From: Alphaproteobacteria bacterium
Lineage (GTDB): Bacteria > Pseudomonadota > Alphaproteobacteria > TMED109
Assembly (NCBI GenBank): GCA_022825705.1
Contig: JAJDWH010000009.1
Span: 124,001-188,000, forward strand
Reading direction: 5' to 3'
Length of the DNA: 64,000 nucleotides
The position numbers and the translations under genes are program-made. The notes under the pieces were generated by a model, which did no database searches, had not been told where the DNA came from, and was given only the letters and a program-made list of their open reading frames with translations. Of this stretch, positions 1 to 7,807 are shown piece after piece (the first letter of the stretch is position 1; every line of letters starts with the position of its first letter).

Positions 1-6
1 GGCCGT

Positions 7-780
7 ATGGCATCGGTCACGAGTTCTTCAAGCCTTATGGACGTGGCGGTGGAAGCACGACTAAAACGCCTTGATGCGGCGCATGAAGTGACGCTTGCAG
101 TTCCGTTGTTTGAACTTCCGCAGCGAGGACTGGAGCTGCTCCGTGACTTGCATGGCCGCCTCTCTGACCTGGCCCACCCCATCGCATCGCACGAGATGCA
201 TTTCTTCGGTGGTACTGCGTTGTCAGACGTGCGCGCGCAAATTCAGCTGTACGGCGGCAACGCGGAGGTCGAGGTCACGGTCGAAAAATGCAGTGTCCGT
301 TTCAACAATATGCCCGGGCTGGATCAAGTCCAACTGTTCAAAGATTGCGTTGAGACGGTATGGGAAAGCATCCTTGAGATTTTTCCGACCGCCAGCGCCG
401 CGTTGCTATCCATTCGCCCCACACTCCAAATGGAGTTGGCGGATGCAAGTAACGCCGGCAGGTACCTCACGCAAGTTGCCGGCTGGGGCAAGGAAGGGGC
501 GTGGGACAAGTTCGGGCGCGTAGCCGAGCACCCGGGCGTCAGTCTCGAGCTTGCGCACGCGGATGAAGGATGGAACGCAGTCTTCAATGTATTTCGTGAT
601 CGCACCTCCGAATCATCGCTTGTGCTGACGTGCGTTGCGATCTACATGATCCGAGACGAGAAAGACCCAAATGCGAGCGGTGCCATGATGGATCGCTTCA
701 CACACTTGGAAGGGCTGCTGGAGGCATTCGTTGACCAATGCGGGCTGGAGGCTGCTAAGGGTAGCGAGAGCAAGCCATGA
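7..780 (+). CDS. Hypothetical protein, first gene of a toxin-antitoxin-linked cluster
   Basis: I do not recognise this 257-residue protein. It has no signal peptide or membrane segment and reads as a soluble alpha/beta protein. Its last codons overlap the start of the next gene in an ATGA arrangement at 777-780, so the two are very probably co-translated. The genes downstream are a Xre/MbcA-type antitoxin and a RES-domain toxin, which makes this the first gene of a three-gene unit. A role as a third, modulating component is inference only. The ATG lies six bases from the window edge, so a start further upstream cannot be excluded. Confidence 0.7.
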   Translation: MASVTSSSSLMDVAVEARLKRLDAAHEVTLAVPLFELPQRGLELLRDLHGRLSDLAHPIASHEMHFFGGTALSDVRAQIQLYGGNAEVEVTVEKCSVRFNNMPGLDQVQLFKDCVETVWESILEIFPTASAALLSIRPTLQMELADASNAGRYLTQVAGWGKEGAWDKFGRVAEHPGVSLELAHADEGWNAVFNVFRDRTSESSLVLTCVAIYMIRDEKDPNASGAMMDRFTHLEGLLEAFVDQCGLEAAKGSESKP

Positions 781-1436
781 CACAGATGACACCGCTCAGT
801 CCCGACAACGTGCAACCTGCCTCAGAACCTTATGAATTGGCATCCCCCCGGAATCAGCCGATTGTCGGGCTCGGGGAGATCCCGGCCTACCAATTGCGAG
901 AGGCAATATCGTTTGAGTCCCTGTTTGCCGGTATTGAAGATGCGTACAAGGAAGACGAGAGCACCCGAATGGATGCCGCGGCGACCTCGAGGCAGCGGTT
1001 CATTGCAGTCTTGGTCGATCGCCAGCTTGAGGAACCCCGGGCTGAACGCCACTTCTCATTTACGATTTCTGACCGCCGGGGACAGCCGTCCGGCCCAATC
1101 AAGTTCTTCTTGCTTCTGCTCAAGACGTGGAAGCTCGAGCGCGGCGACGCGGCGACGCTGCTTGGTTTCGAACGTGCTGAACTGGGTCACGTAGATCGAC
1201 TACTCGAGGGGCATGCATTGCTCACCGGGCGAGACGTCAAGGATCGAATCGCCTACTTGTTCGAGGTCAGGAGAACCCTCGCGGGTCTATTCCGCAACGA
1301 GGACGTAGAGAACGCTTGGCTCAGGGAGCCGCATGCCGGCCTCGGCGAGCGGAGTCCGTTGAATCTGTTGCTGGAAGGCACAATGGAAAATCTTCTGGTC
1401 ATCAGGGACTATGTGCTGAACGCCGCGGGTAAGTGA
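777..1436 (+). CDS. Xre/MbcA/ParS-type antitoxin
   Basis: This 219-residue protein has a C-terminal segment (about residues 160-217) that matches the toxin-binding domain of MbcA/ParS/Xre antitoxins: a helix, then a W-L-x-x-P-H motif, then a G-x-x-S-P-L-x-L-L-x-G motif. In this family that domain caps the active site of the RES toxin, and the N-terminal half usually holds a helix-turn-helix. Here the middle part (residues 95-150) could form such a helical DNA-binding unit but is not a clear match. It starts inside the previous gene (ATGA) and ends one base before the toxin start. Autoregulation of the cluster is expected from family knowledge. Confidence 0.75.
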   Translation: MTQMTPLSPDNVQPASEPYELASPRNQPIVGLGEIPAYQLREAISFESLFAGIEDAYKEDESTRMDAAATSRQRFIAVLVDRQLEEPRAERHFSFTISDRRGQPSGPIKFFLLLLKTWKLERGDAATLLGFERAELGHVDRLLEGHALLTGRDVKDRIAYLFEVRRTLAGLFRNEDVENAWLREPHAGLGERSPLNLLLEGTMENLLVIRDYVLNAAGK

Positions 1437-1437
1437 A

Positions 1438-2076
1438 TTGTTAGCGTCCATCAGGACCGAACCGCTCGAACTGAAGTTGCACCGATGCGCCAGCCATCAG
1501 GGTGTCTCTGAATTCCTGGGTACGCTTGAGTTGGAGGACCAGGCGGTGGTCGAGATGATGGAGCTGCTGAACGAGCGCGGTATGGACGAATCGCTGGACC
1601 ATCTCTGCGACGGTCCGTTTAGGCAAAAGACGCGATTGCACGGAGACAAGGCCCGAGCTACCCGGTATTCGGACGGCACGTATCCAGTGTTCTACAGCTC
1701 GCTGGAAACTGAGACTGCCGAAGCAGAAATTCGACATTGGTTTCCCTCGGTCATTGGTCGGCCTCCGACCCCGAGAACGGCCTATTACGTATGCTTTTCC
1801 TGCGAATTTGAGGGCCAGACAAAAGACCTGCGCCCGAAGCTCCGCGACTGGGCGGACCTTGTTTCGGACGACTACGGGTTTTGCAATGGGTTGGGCCGAG
1901 AGGCCATGCAGCAGGAACTGGATGCCCTCTTAGCTCCATCGGCGCGCCGTTCAGAAGGCACCAACGTCCCGGTACTCCGAAGAAGCTCCATCCGTGACCC
2001 AATTGTTCTGGACACGGTCGCCGTGACGTACGATCCCACCACGCAGACTGTTGCGGTCTCGAGCGCCGCTCGGTGA
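1438..2076 (+). CDS. RES-domain toxin (NAD-degrading family)
   Basis: This 212-residue protein carries the RES-domain signature. Arg76 lies in a R-Y-S-D-G motif, Glu95/Glu97 follow a Y-S-S-L-E-T-E-T-A segment, and a Ser pair near 183-184 follows G-T-N-V-P-V-L. Characterised RES toxins (MbcT, ParT and related) consume or modify NAD+ or transfer ADP-ribose and arrest growth unless held by the cognate Xre antitoxin. The start is a TTG one base after the antitoxin stop, which implies translational coupling and modest expression. An insert at residues 35-65 makes the N-terminal half longer than in minimal RES proteins. Toxicity is inferred from the family and gene order. Confidence 0.75.
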   Translation: MLASIRTEPLELKLHRCASHQGVSEFLGTLELEDQAVVEMMELLNERGMDESLDHLCDGPFRQKTRLHGDKARATRYSDGTYPVFYSSLETETAEAEIRHWFPSVIGRPPTPRTAYYVCFSCEFEGQTKDLRPKLRDWADLVSDDYGFCNGLGREAMQQELDALLAPSARRSEGTNVPVLRRSSIRDPIVLDTVAVTYDPTTQTVAVSSAAR

Positions 2077-2418
2077 ACGGCAATACAAGCCCGACGGATC
2101 AAGCCCACCAGCCTGACTTTCGGGCGGCATCCGCGGTTCGAACGGGGTAGACCTGATTCTGGCCGGCTAGAAATCAATCGACTCCAGCATGGTTCCGGTT
2201 GCTGACCGCCTAGTTTCCGGGCCAGTCTGCGCTCGTCCTGATCCTGGTCTTCTTCCTCTCCCGAAACCATCTCGACATCTGCGGCATCTCCGCCCAATCG
2301 CCATCACGGGGGCGGATACGCGGCTCCAGTGCCGGTCGAGCGGTCCATGTCACATGTTCCGGTGTTCGCACACGCCTTTACAGTGCCATACAACCCTTTG
2401 CAGTTCCGCTCAGGCGCC
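2077..2418. other. Intergenic stretch between convergent genes
   Basis: No convincing gene is seen in these 342 bases, which separate the rightward RES toxin from the leftward RNase H-like gene. Short open frames are present but have no family resemblance or ribosome binding site. The only structure noticed is a pair of direct repeats at 2375-2407. No clear hairpin followed by a T-run was found. Confidence 0.5.
2375..2407. repeat. Two 13-bp direct repeats, 20 bp apart
   Basis: CCTTTACAGTGCC at 2375-2387 and CCTTTGCAGTTCC at 2395-2407 match at 11 of 13 positions. Their starts are 20 bp apart, about two helical turns, as is common for tandem protein-binding sites. They sit just past the 3' end of the leftward gene at 2419. 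No regulator can be named. Confidence 0.3.
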
Positions 2419-3030
2419 TCAGTAGACCTCCACCACGGGAGGAATACCGAAGTCCATCCCTGACGCGATGAAGGCCGAACGAAGGATGTCACCATTGCAA
2501 ACCTTGAGCTCCTGCGGGCTCACGATTCTCCCCTCGTTGGTTTCCCCCCATGCGACCCGTCGGAGCTTCGCAACATCCGCAGCATGTGAGGCACGCTTCC
2601 CCTTTGGCTTAAAGGAAGCGAAACCCTCAAAGAGACGGATCTCTCGGTCGGAGCGCAGGCCCTGAACGCATGACATGTCGTTAAGGCTGCGGAGAAGGTG
2701 CGTGGCGGCCAGCAGTGTCGCTGCCCCGGCTCCCTGATACCAGTAGCGCGTGGCGCTTCTTCGCTTTTCGATCGTGCGACCCGTCGGACATCCCTTCACG
2801 TTGAACGCCACGGAAAGCGGGGCTTCGGTTAGCAAGTTCAAGGGAGAGGAATCCTTGTTCACCTCATTGGCAATCCAAGGCCCGAGTTCGCCGTAAAGAA
2901 CGTCCGAAGGCTCCGACTCGTCGATAGCAATGCAGCTGCTCGTGGTGTCCCGCGAAAAACCAATGTCTACGAACATCCATACGCCGGATTCACGGCGCGC
3001 CGCATCACAGGTACCCGGTACGATCTTCAA
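2419..3030 (-). CDS. Hypothetical protein, possibly RNase H-fold (DUF429-like)
   Basis: This 203-residue protein opens with a strand-rich segment V-D-I-G-F-S-R-D-T-T-S-S followed by further acidic positions (E84-like and D184-like). This recalls RNase H-fold proteins of the DUF429 kind, but the match is weak and catalytic residues cannot be assigned. The start is a TTG, supported by a perfect AAGGAG eight bases upstream (3039-3044 on the plus strand). A 43-codon reading frame ends just upstream at 3046, so the two may form an operon. It is not membrane-bound or secreted. Confidence 0.55.
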   Translation of the reverse strand: MKIVPGTCDAARRESGVWMFVDIGFSRDTTSSCIAIDESEPSDVLYGELGPWIANEVNKDSSPLNLLTEAPLSVAFNVKGCPTGRTIEKRRSATRYWYQGAGAATLLAATHLLRSLNDMSCVQGLRSDREIRLFEGFASFKPKGKRASHAADVAKLRRVAWGETNEGRIVSPQELKVCNGDILRSAFIASGMDFGIPPVVEVY

Positions 3031-3045
3031 TGCAACAGCTCCTTG

Positions 3046-3177
3046 TCAGGCTTCTTCCGTCACGATCCGAACCTGACGCAGCACTGCACGCGCCACTTGC
3101 TCGGGCGCGGTATCAATGCGGGTGTCCTCTTCCAACTCTGCCTGGCTCGGCCGACGTGTCAATGGCTTGAGGCGCAC
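3046..3177 (-). CDS. Possible 43-residue protein upstream of the RNase H-like gene
   Basis: This short frame has a GTG start and a TGA stop, and its stop lies only a few bases from the strong AAGGAG of the next gene. The composition is protein-like: a basic N-terminus, then a charged amphipathic stretch with A-E-L-E-E-D and E-Q-V-A-R-A-V-L-R, ending in E-E-A. An in-frame stop lies at 3184-3186. It could be a genuine small protein such as an antitoxin-like partner, or the last exonic scrap of a decayed gene. No ribosome binding site precedes the GTG, so the decayed-gene reading is equally likely. Confidence 0.3.
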   Translation of the reverse strand: MRLKPLTRRPSQAELEEDTRIDTAPEQVARAVLRQVRIVTEEA

Positions 3178-3295
3178 CGTCGATCAGTTGGAAATAGCGT
3201 CGTTGGACCCAGGTCGAACCGCTCCACGCGCCATCGTCAATCTCCGTTACCGCGGATCACACGCCAACATCTGCCGTATCAGGCTACGATGCAGC

Positions 3296-3419
3296 TGCAA
3301 TCCGTCACGTGCCCGCTTGGTCGGGCCGCCCGCTGAATAGAACAGCCTCTAGCCCGGCAAGGGGTAGCTCCCCGCGCCCAGGCAAATAGGCGGGGTCTTC
3401 ACTCACGTGACGGATTGCA
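3296..3419. repeat. 124-bp segment bounded by perfect 16-bp inverted repeats (MITE-like)
   Basis: TGCAATCCGTCACGTG at 3296-3311 is the exact reverse complement of 3404-3419, with 92 bases between. A short non-coding segment with perfect terminal inverted repeats is what a miniature inverted-repeat element looks like. No convincing target-site duplication is visible (flanks GC and AC). The arms also each contain half of the palindrome CACGTG. The segment lies directly upstream of the lipoprotein gene and may carry or alter its promoter. Confidence 0.4.
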
Positions 3420-3466
3420 ACGGCCCGGCGCCCGCCGGAGCCGCTGCAATCACAGTGAGCTTCATC

Positions 3467-4564
3467 ATGACCAGCCGCATTCTCGTCACAATCGCGACGC
3501 TGACTTTTCTCGCCGCCTGCGGCGGTGGAGGCGGAGGGAGTCCAACTACTGACGCTCCGGCTCCCCAGCCCCCGCCGACAGCTGACCCGATGCCGACCTC
3601 CCAATCCGCGTTTACCTCGGATCCAGCGACAACTCACGATGCGCTCGGAAATGCCGCCACTGCCCGCCCGGCCTTCGGCAGCGTCACCCAGTCGTCAAGC
3701 GTCAACGTGTCCGGCGTGTCAACCGACGCGGCGCAAGTCACCCGGCAAGGAAGCACAGTGGCGCTCCGCGTGCGCCGGCAAAATGGCGGTTCGTTCTCGC
3801 TCAATACCGCTCAACATCTCGTTGAAGCCTCCGCTGTCTCCGTGTCGCCAGTCACCGGTCGGGCATGGCAGGACGGGATCCTCTTCGACTACACATCGAA
3901 CAGCCTGACGGTCATGCGCGGCGCGATCGACTACAGTTCGACCGATGTCACCGACTGGATGGCCGGCGGCTACTGGCTCCACGTCCGGGGCGACTGGGCG
4001 AATGCCCACGTCAGCGCGGTCGAGGTCGGCGCATTCGTCGACGGCCCGGAGATTTCGGGCCCGGCCAACGTGCCATTGACCGGTACGGCCACGTACAACG
4101 GCATTGCCGCAGGTCTGTATGGCCTCGAAGCCGCAAGCGACGTCTCAGGCGTTCCGGCGGGAACCGTCGAGTTGGGCGAATATGATGGCGTGTTCAGGGC
4201 CCGCGCCGACTTTGGCCGGGGCACCGTTTCCGCATCGATCACGAACATCTACGTGGACGCGATCGCAATTACGCCCGATGGAACGGTCTACGACGCTTCA
4301 GGATCGAGTGCTTCGCAACTGCATTTCGGAGCCGCGCCCATCAGCTCCAACGGCACGTTCACCGGCACGTCCGTCACGGCCACCGACCCACGGTTCTCCA
4401 GCCTCAGGGCGCAAGGCTCATGGGGTGGCCGCTTCTCGACAATCGACGATGCCTCGGGCGATCCGCGATTGCTGGCTGGGACCCATGGCGGCACCGTGAC
4501 TACTCCAGGAGGTACCGAGGTCCAGTTCATCGGCGCCCACTTCGGGGCTACACCTGATTTCTAA
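3467..4564 (+). CDS. TbpB-like surface lipoprotein
   Basis: The protein begins with a lipoprotein signal peptide. The lipobox is L-A-A-C, and the Cys is followed by a glycine run and a Pro/Thr-rich linker, as expected of an exported, lipidated and probably surface-exposed protein. The rest is beta-rich. It contains a G-T-A-T-Y-N-G-I-A-A-G-L-Y motif near residues 210-225, followed by a strand pattern resembling the beta-barrel lobe of transferrin-binding-protein-like and Slam-dependent lipoproteins. I chose the ATG at 3467 because it puts the signal peptide at the N-terminus; an in-frame start 20 codons earlier would bury it. The ligand is unknown. A strong hairpin follows the stop. Fragments of the same broad family occur at 24,049-24,318 and 58,631-58,876. 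Confidence 0.65.
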   Translation: MTSRILVTIATLTFLAACGGGGGGSPTTDAPAPQPPPTADPMPTSQSAFTSDPATTHDALGNAATARPAFGSVTQSSSVNVSGVSTDAAQVTRQGSTVALRVRRQNGGSFSLNTAQHLVEASAVSVSPVTGRAWQDGILFDYTSNSLTVMRGAIDYSSTDVTDWMAGGYWLHVRGDWANAHVSAVEVGAFVDGPEISGPANVPLTGTATYNGIAAGLYGLEAASDVSGVPAGTVELGEYDGVFRARADFGRGTVSASITNIYVDAIAITPDGTVYDASGSSASQLHFGAAPISSNGTFTGTSVTATDPRFSSLRAQGSWGGRFSTIDDASGDPRLLAGTHGGTVTTPGGTEVQFIGAHFGATPDF

Positions 4565-4571
4565 AGTGAAC

Positions 4572-4599
4572 GGCCCCGCCTGCGGCAACGGGCGGGGCC
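4572..4599 (+). terminator. GC-rich hairpin after the lipoprotein gene
   Basis: GGCCCCGCC at 4572-4580 pairs perfectly with GGCGGGGCC at 4591-4599 across a 10-base loop, beginning eight bases after the TAA. The downstream T-tract is poor (TCATT), so termination may be only partly factor-independent. Confidence 0.6.
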
Positions 4600-4878
4600 T
4601 CATTCCAGAAGAAGGACCGTTCTCGTGGATGACTAATGCGGGAGGTTCACGGCACCCGGCCCGGAGACCATCCCCCAAATCGTTTCCCCGATCACTCGTC
4701 GAGTTCGGCCTGTGTCATCGGTGGGGGGTGGAATCGGAAGCATCCCGTCGCACAGTATTCCCGTGGCTGAATGACTCTAGGAACGCGTGGCCCTTCAGGT
4801 TGCCCTGTCTGTGCAGGCTGCAGCTCGGCTGGCGATCCTTCTGGACAATGCTGTGGGCAAAGGGTGCGCGGCGCTAGG

Positions 4879-5216
4879 TCAAGCCTGCCGCCGCAGACCG
4901 GTCTGCGCCGCCGGCGAACCCGCTGCGTCGTCACCTTCCATCCTGGCCGCGACCCTGGCCTTCGTCGTTTCCCGTTCCGCGAGCAGCAGTCGGACAATCG
5001 CCAGCTCCACGATCCGCATGAACTTGTCGCGGGCGATGTAGTGCGCCCCCAAGTTGCAACCGCTTGTCCGGGCCGAGGCCGCGCTCGAGCAGGGTGCTGA
5101 GGATGGAGGGTTCGATCTCCGACCAGTCGAGCGCGGATTTCCGCGCAAAGTGTGAAGCAAGCGACTTCCGGATTCTGCAGCGGACCCGGCAACGTTCCGA
5201 ACGCCTTGAGCGGCAC
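4879..5216 (-). pseudogene. Frameshifted fragment of an N6-adenine DNA methyltransferase
   Basis: Read on the minus strand, one frame encodes D-W-S-E-I-E-P-S-I-L-S-T-L-L-E-R-G-L followed by P-D-K-R. After a one-base shift the next frame continues L-G-A-H-Y-I-A-R-D-K-F-M-R-I-V-E. In large class I SAM-dependent DNA methyltransferases of restriction or BREX-like systems these two segments are contiguous (W-S-x-I-E-P-S-I-F ... L-G-A-H-Y-T). The G-K-rich and N-P-P-Y catalytic parts are absent, and the frame closes at 4879. This is therefore a truncated, frameshifted relic showing that a restriction-modification or related defence locus once lay here. Confidence 0.55.
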
Positions 5217-5448
5217 CGGTTTGGTCGGCCCCTGATGCGGATAGGGAACATGTGCAGGCGGGATCGCTCCATCGCCGCGACTATCGGTCGCGGCGCGCCC
5301 GTCAGAGGCGACTGCGGCATGGTGGTGCGCGAAGTGTGAAATATTTGCTTGCGCTCAGCCGAGGCACTCAGTGGGGGCAGGAAGCGATTCGTGTTTTAGG
5401 GACCAAGGATGAGGCACAGTGCGGATCTGTTGTCAGTAGGAGGCTTTG

Positions 5449-6258
5449 ATGCCAATTACATTGCGCGATGTCTGGGGCATAGATGACCCTGAGGACTACA
5501 AGGTCCATTTCGCCAGAAACAACGGAGACGTCGAACCGCTGGAGGTGTGGGCACGTAGCGCGGATGAGTGGCGCGGTTGGCAGGAATACCGGCCGAAGCG
5601 GAACGAATTCAATCGAGAGCGGATTTTCGCGCTCATGCAGTTCTACCACGAGACCGACGTATGGCTGTTCGGAGGCGTATTCCGCGTCGTCGAGCGTCGC
5701 CCCGACGCCTATCAGGTCGAATTGACGGACGAACTCGCAGGTTTCCAGGGGCGCCTGAAGCTGCGGACATCGTACCGCGGCAGGCACACGAGACCCAGAC
5801 TGGAAGCACAGTACGACCAATTCGAAGTTGCAGAAATCCTCAGGGAGCCGTACTCGGGAACTCCCTTCCCTGGACTCTCAAGCATCAACGTGTCATTCGA
5901 TGAGCTTGAGACGATCGTCAAGAACGAACGGTCGGAATGGAAAGCGGCGCTTGAACACGTAAGCGGCATCTACGTGGTTGCTGATACGCGGTTGGACCGA
6001 CTTTATGTCGGGGCCGCCTACGGGGAGGGAGGCGTGTGGTCACGCTGGTCGAACTACGTGAGTTCCGGAGATGCCGGCAACGTAGAGCTGCGCGAGGTGA
6101 TCGGCGGCGCGGGCTTGGATTACTGCCGTCGACACTTTCGACTGGCGCTGGTCGAGACATTGCTTGCAGCGGCGCCTGACGAGGCGATTGCGGCGCGAGA
6201 GACATATTGGAAGGAGGTGCTGCTATCCCGCGGGACACGGGGCCTCAACAGGAATTGA
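5449..6258 (+). CDS. GIY-YIG nuclease-family protein with unknown N-terminal domain
   Basis: The C-terminal half of this 269-residue protein shows the GIY-YIG pattern. G-I-Y is at 173-175, Y-V-G at 186-188 and Arg at 199, followed by an acidic helix with Glu251/Glu256 and a terminal G-L-N-R-N that fits the conserved Asn. These nucleases cut DNA using a Tyr/Arg/Glu/metal centre. The first 160 residues are a separate, mostly beta domain with several Trp residues and no recognised family, perhaps target recognition. An AGGAGG-like sequence at 5438-5443 is five bases from the ATG, so I prefer this start to the TTG one codon upstream. It lies beside a decayed DNA methyltransferase and converges on the ankyrin gene. 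Confidence 0.7.
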   Translation: MPITLRDVWGIDDPEDYKVHFARNNGDVEPLEVWARSADEWRGWQEYRPKRNEFNRERIFALMQFYHETDVWLFGGVFRVVERRPDAYQVELTDELAGFQGRLKLRTSYRGRHTRPRLEAQYDQFEVAEILREPYSGTPFPGLSSINVSFDELETIVKNERSEWKAALEHVSGIYVVADTRLDRLYVGAAYGEGGVWSRWSNYVSSGDAGNVELREVIGGAGLDYCRRHFRLALVETLLAAAPDEAIAARETYWKEVLLSRGTRGLNRN

Positions 6259-6338
6259 AGCGTAGCAGTCAGGACGTGATCGGACCTTCGAATCACTTCG
6301 GAGCGCCTGCTGAGCGCACCTTGGCGTTTTGGTGTGCA

Positions 6339-7064
6339 TCAACGGTTCCGGTCGGGCTCCCATTGCCGGGTCCGGTACGCGCCTGCAGCACGCAACGCAG
6401 CAGTCACATCGTGGCCTTCGGCAACATCAAGCGGCGTTTGGCCAGATCTGTTTCGGGCATTCAGATTCGGTTGGACGGCGATTAGCTCCTGTACTCTCTT
6501 CAGTTGTCCCCTGTAAGCGGCACGATGCAGCGGTGTCCAGGAAGCATCAACACCGACCAAGGACTTTCTTCGCTTGTGCTTGGAGCGCTTTCTTTCTCGG
6601 GGCGCAACAGTCGGAGGCACGGAGCCGAGAGCGGCATGAAGAGCGGCACGCACGTCCATTTGCGCCCGACCGCGCACTTCTCGTTCAATCACGCCATTCC
6701 CGTGAACCGGAACAAATGCCCATGCTTCGAGCTTGGAATGGTTCGGAACAATGCGACCGATCACCTTGCCATCAAATGTGACAGTTCGAATATCATCCCG
6801 GTGAAACTGAAGCCTTGAGGGGTCGACGTTTCTTTCCGGGCGTTGGTCGCTAGTGCCAGGCCGCGACCGGTTCATGGAAACAGCAATTCGTTGTTCCCGA
6901 AGCCGGCGGATCGCTCGTCGGCGCCAATACGTTGCCAGGAGCGTCAGCCCGATAACCAGCAAACCGATGGTCAAGAAGAGCAACTTGTGTTCCATCACAA
7001 ATTCGATTGCCGAAGCACCGACGATGAGAACAGCCACAAGCACAATTCCTGAAACGCCACGCAT
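6339..7064 (-). CDS. Membrane protein with ankyrin-repeat tail
   Basis: This 241-residue protein starts with two hydrophobic segments (about residues 5-20 and 28-47), followed by a basic W-R-R-R-A-I-R-R-L-R-E stretch, so it is an inner-membrane protein with a cytoplasmic tail. The C-terminus contains an ankyrin unit: W-T-P-L-H-R-A-A-Y-R-G near 177-187, N-L-N-A-R-N-R-S-G-Q-T-P-L-D-V-A around 203-218, and a partial second repeat. Ankyrin repeats mediate protein contacts; no enzymatic domain is seen. A basic R-E-R-K-R-S-K-H-K-R-R-K patch precedes the repeats. Function unknown. Confidence 0.65.
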   Translation of the reverse strand: MRGVSGIVLVAVLIVGASAIEFVMEHKLLFLTIGLLVIGLTLLATYWRRRAIRRLREQRIAVSMNRSRPGTSDQRPERNVDPSRLQFHRDDIRTVTFDGKVIGRIVPNHSKLEAWAFVPVHGNGVIEREVRGRAQMDVRAALHAALGSVPPTVAPRERKRSKHKRRKSLVGVDASWTPLHRAAYRGQLKRVQELIAVQPNLNARNRSGQTPLDVAEGHDVTAALRAAGAYRTRQWEPDRNR

Positions 7065-7228
7065 TTTCGATCACCCCTCTCGCTCGCGGGCGGCGAGCCC
7101 TTCTTCGGGTATTTTCGTCGCGCGAGATATTGCGGGTTGCCCTTACCGCACTCAACCCGACCCGCCGTGATGTCGCGGTGGCCAACGCTTGCAGCTGGCT
7201 CACGTTGCCCAGCTGCTTGGGAAGGAGC

Positions 7229-7807
7229 ATGAGACCAGCGGTCGAACAGGTCAGTGAATCCGTCTCCGCTGACGACAAGTACCGGTACAGGCTCGAAGTC
7301 GAGCTGTCGAACGAAGCGAGCGTCTGTTTATTCCTGATGCTCAACCCCAGCACTCGGGACGAGCGCACGCGGACCGGCTATCACCTGACGAGGGAACGCT
7401 GCAAGGCACTTGCGAGAGCGCGCCGCTGCGGCACGCTCGTAACGTGCAACTTGTTCGCGTACCGGTGTTCCAGACCCCGTGAACTCCGCGAGGCGGACGA
7501 TCCGGTCGGGCAGCCCGAGAACGATCGACACATTCGGGCAGCGGTCCGGCAGGCAGACATGATCGTTTGTGCCTGGGGCGACAGCGGGCGGCGGGCCCTA
7601 CCCGACGCTTTCTGTGATCGCGTCCGCCAAGTTATCGCTCTCCTCGAAGAGGAAGAAACCGACGGCAGGCTGTATGCGTTGGCTCCGGGATTAACCAGAA
7701 AAGGCCGCCAGCCGATTCACCCCGGTTGGCGCCTGTTGCCGAGCGCTTCCGACTGCAGGCGACTGGACATCCGAAGCGGCAGGCTGGAACTCGCATCCTC
7801 GACCTAG
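7229..7807 (+). CDS. DUF1643 family protein
   Basis: The protein matches the DUF1643 pattern: Y-R-Y-R-L near the start, L-M-L-N-P-S-T-x-D, a R-C-x-x-L-A-R-A-R-x-x-G segment, N-L-F-A-Y-R-x-x-x-P-x-x-L, and V-C-A-W-G. The biochemical role of this family is unknown. It is common in mobile and phage DNA. The ATG at 7229 has AAGGAG only one base away, too close, so the true start is uncertain; the family core begins shortly after it. The stop codon TAG (7805-7807) overlaps the left edge of an IS630 element by one base, so the insertion left the reading frame intact. Confidence 0.65.
   Translation: MRPAVEQVSESVSADDKYRYRLEVELSNEASVCLFLMLNPSTRDERTRTGYHLTRERCKALARARRCGTLVTCNLFAYRCSRPRELREADDPVGQPENDRHIRAAVRQADMIVCAWGDSGRRALPDAFCDRVRQVIALLEEEETDGRLYALAPGLTRKGRQPIHPGWRLLPSASDCRRLDIRSGRLELASST

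Noticed and set aside
2130..2160. Possible tRNA end (GGTTCGAAC)
   Set aside because: The flanking arms do not pair and no cloverleaf could be built.
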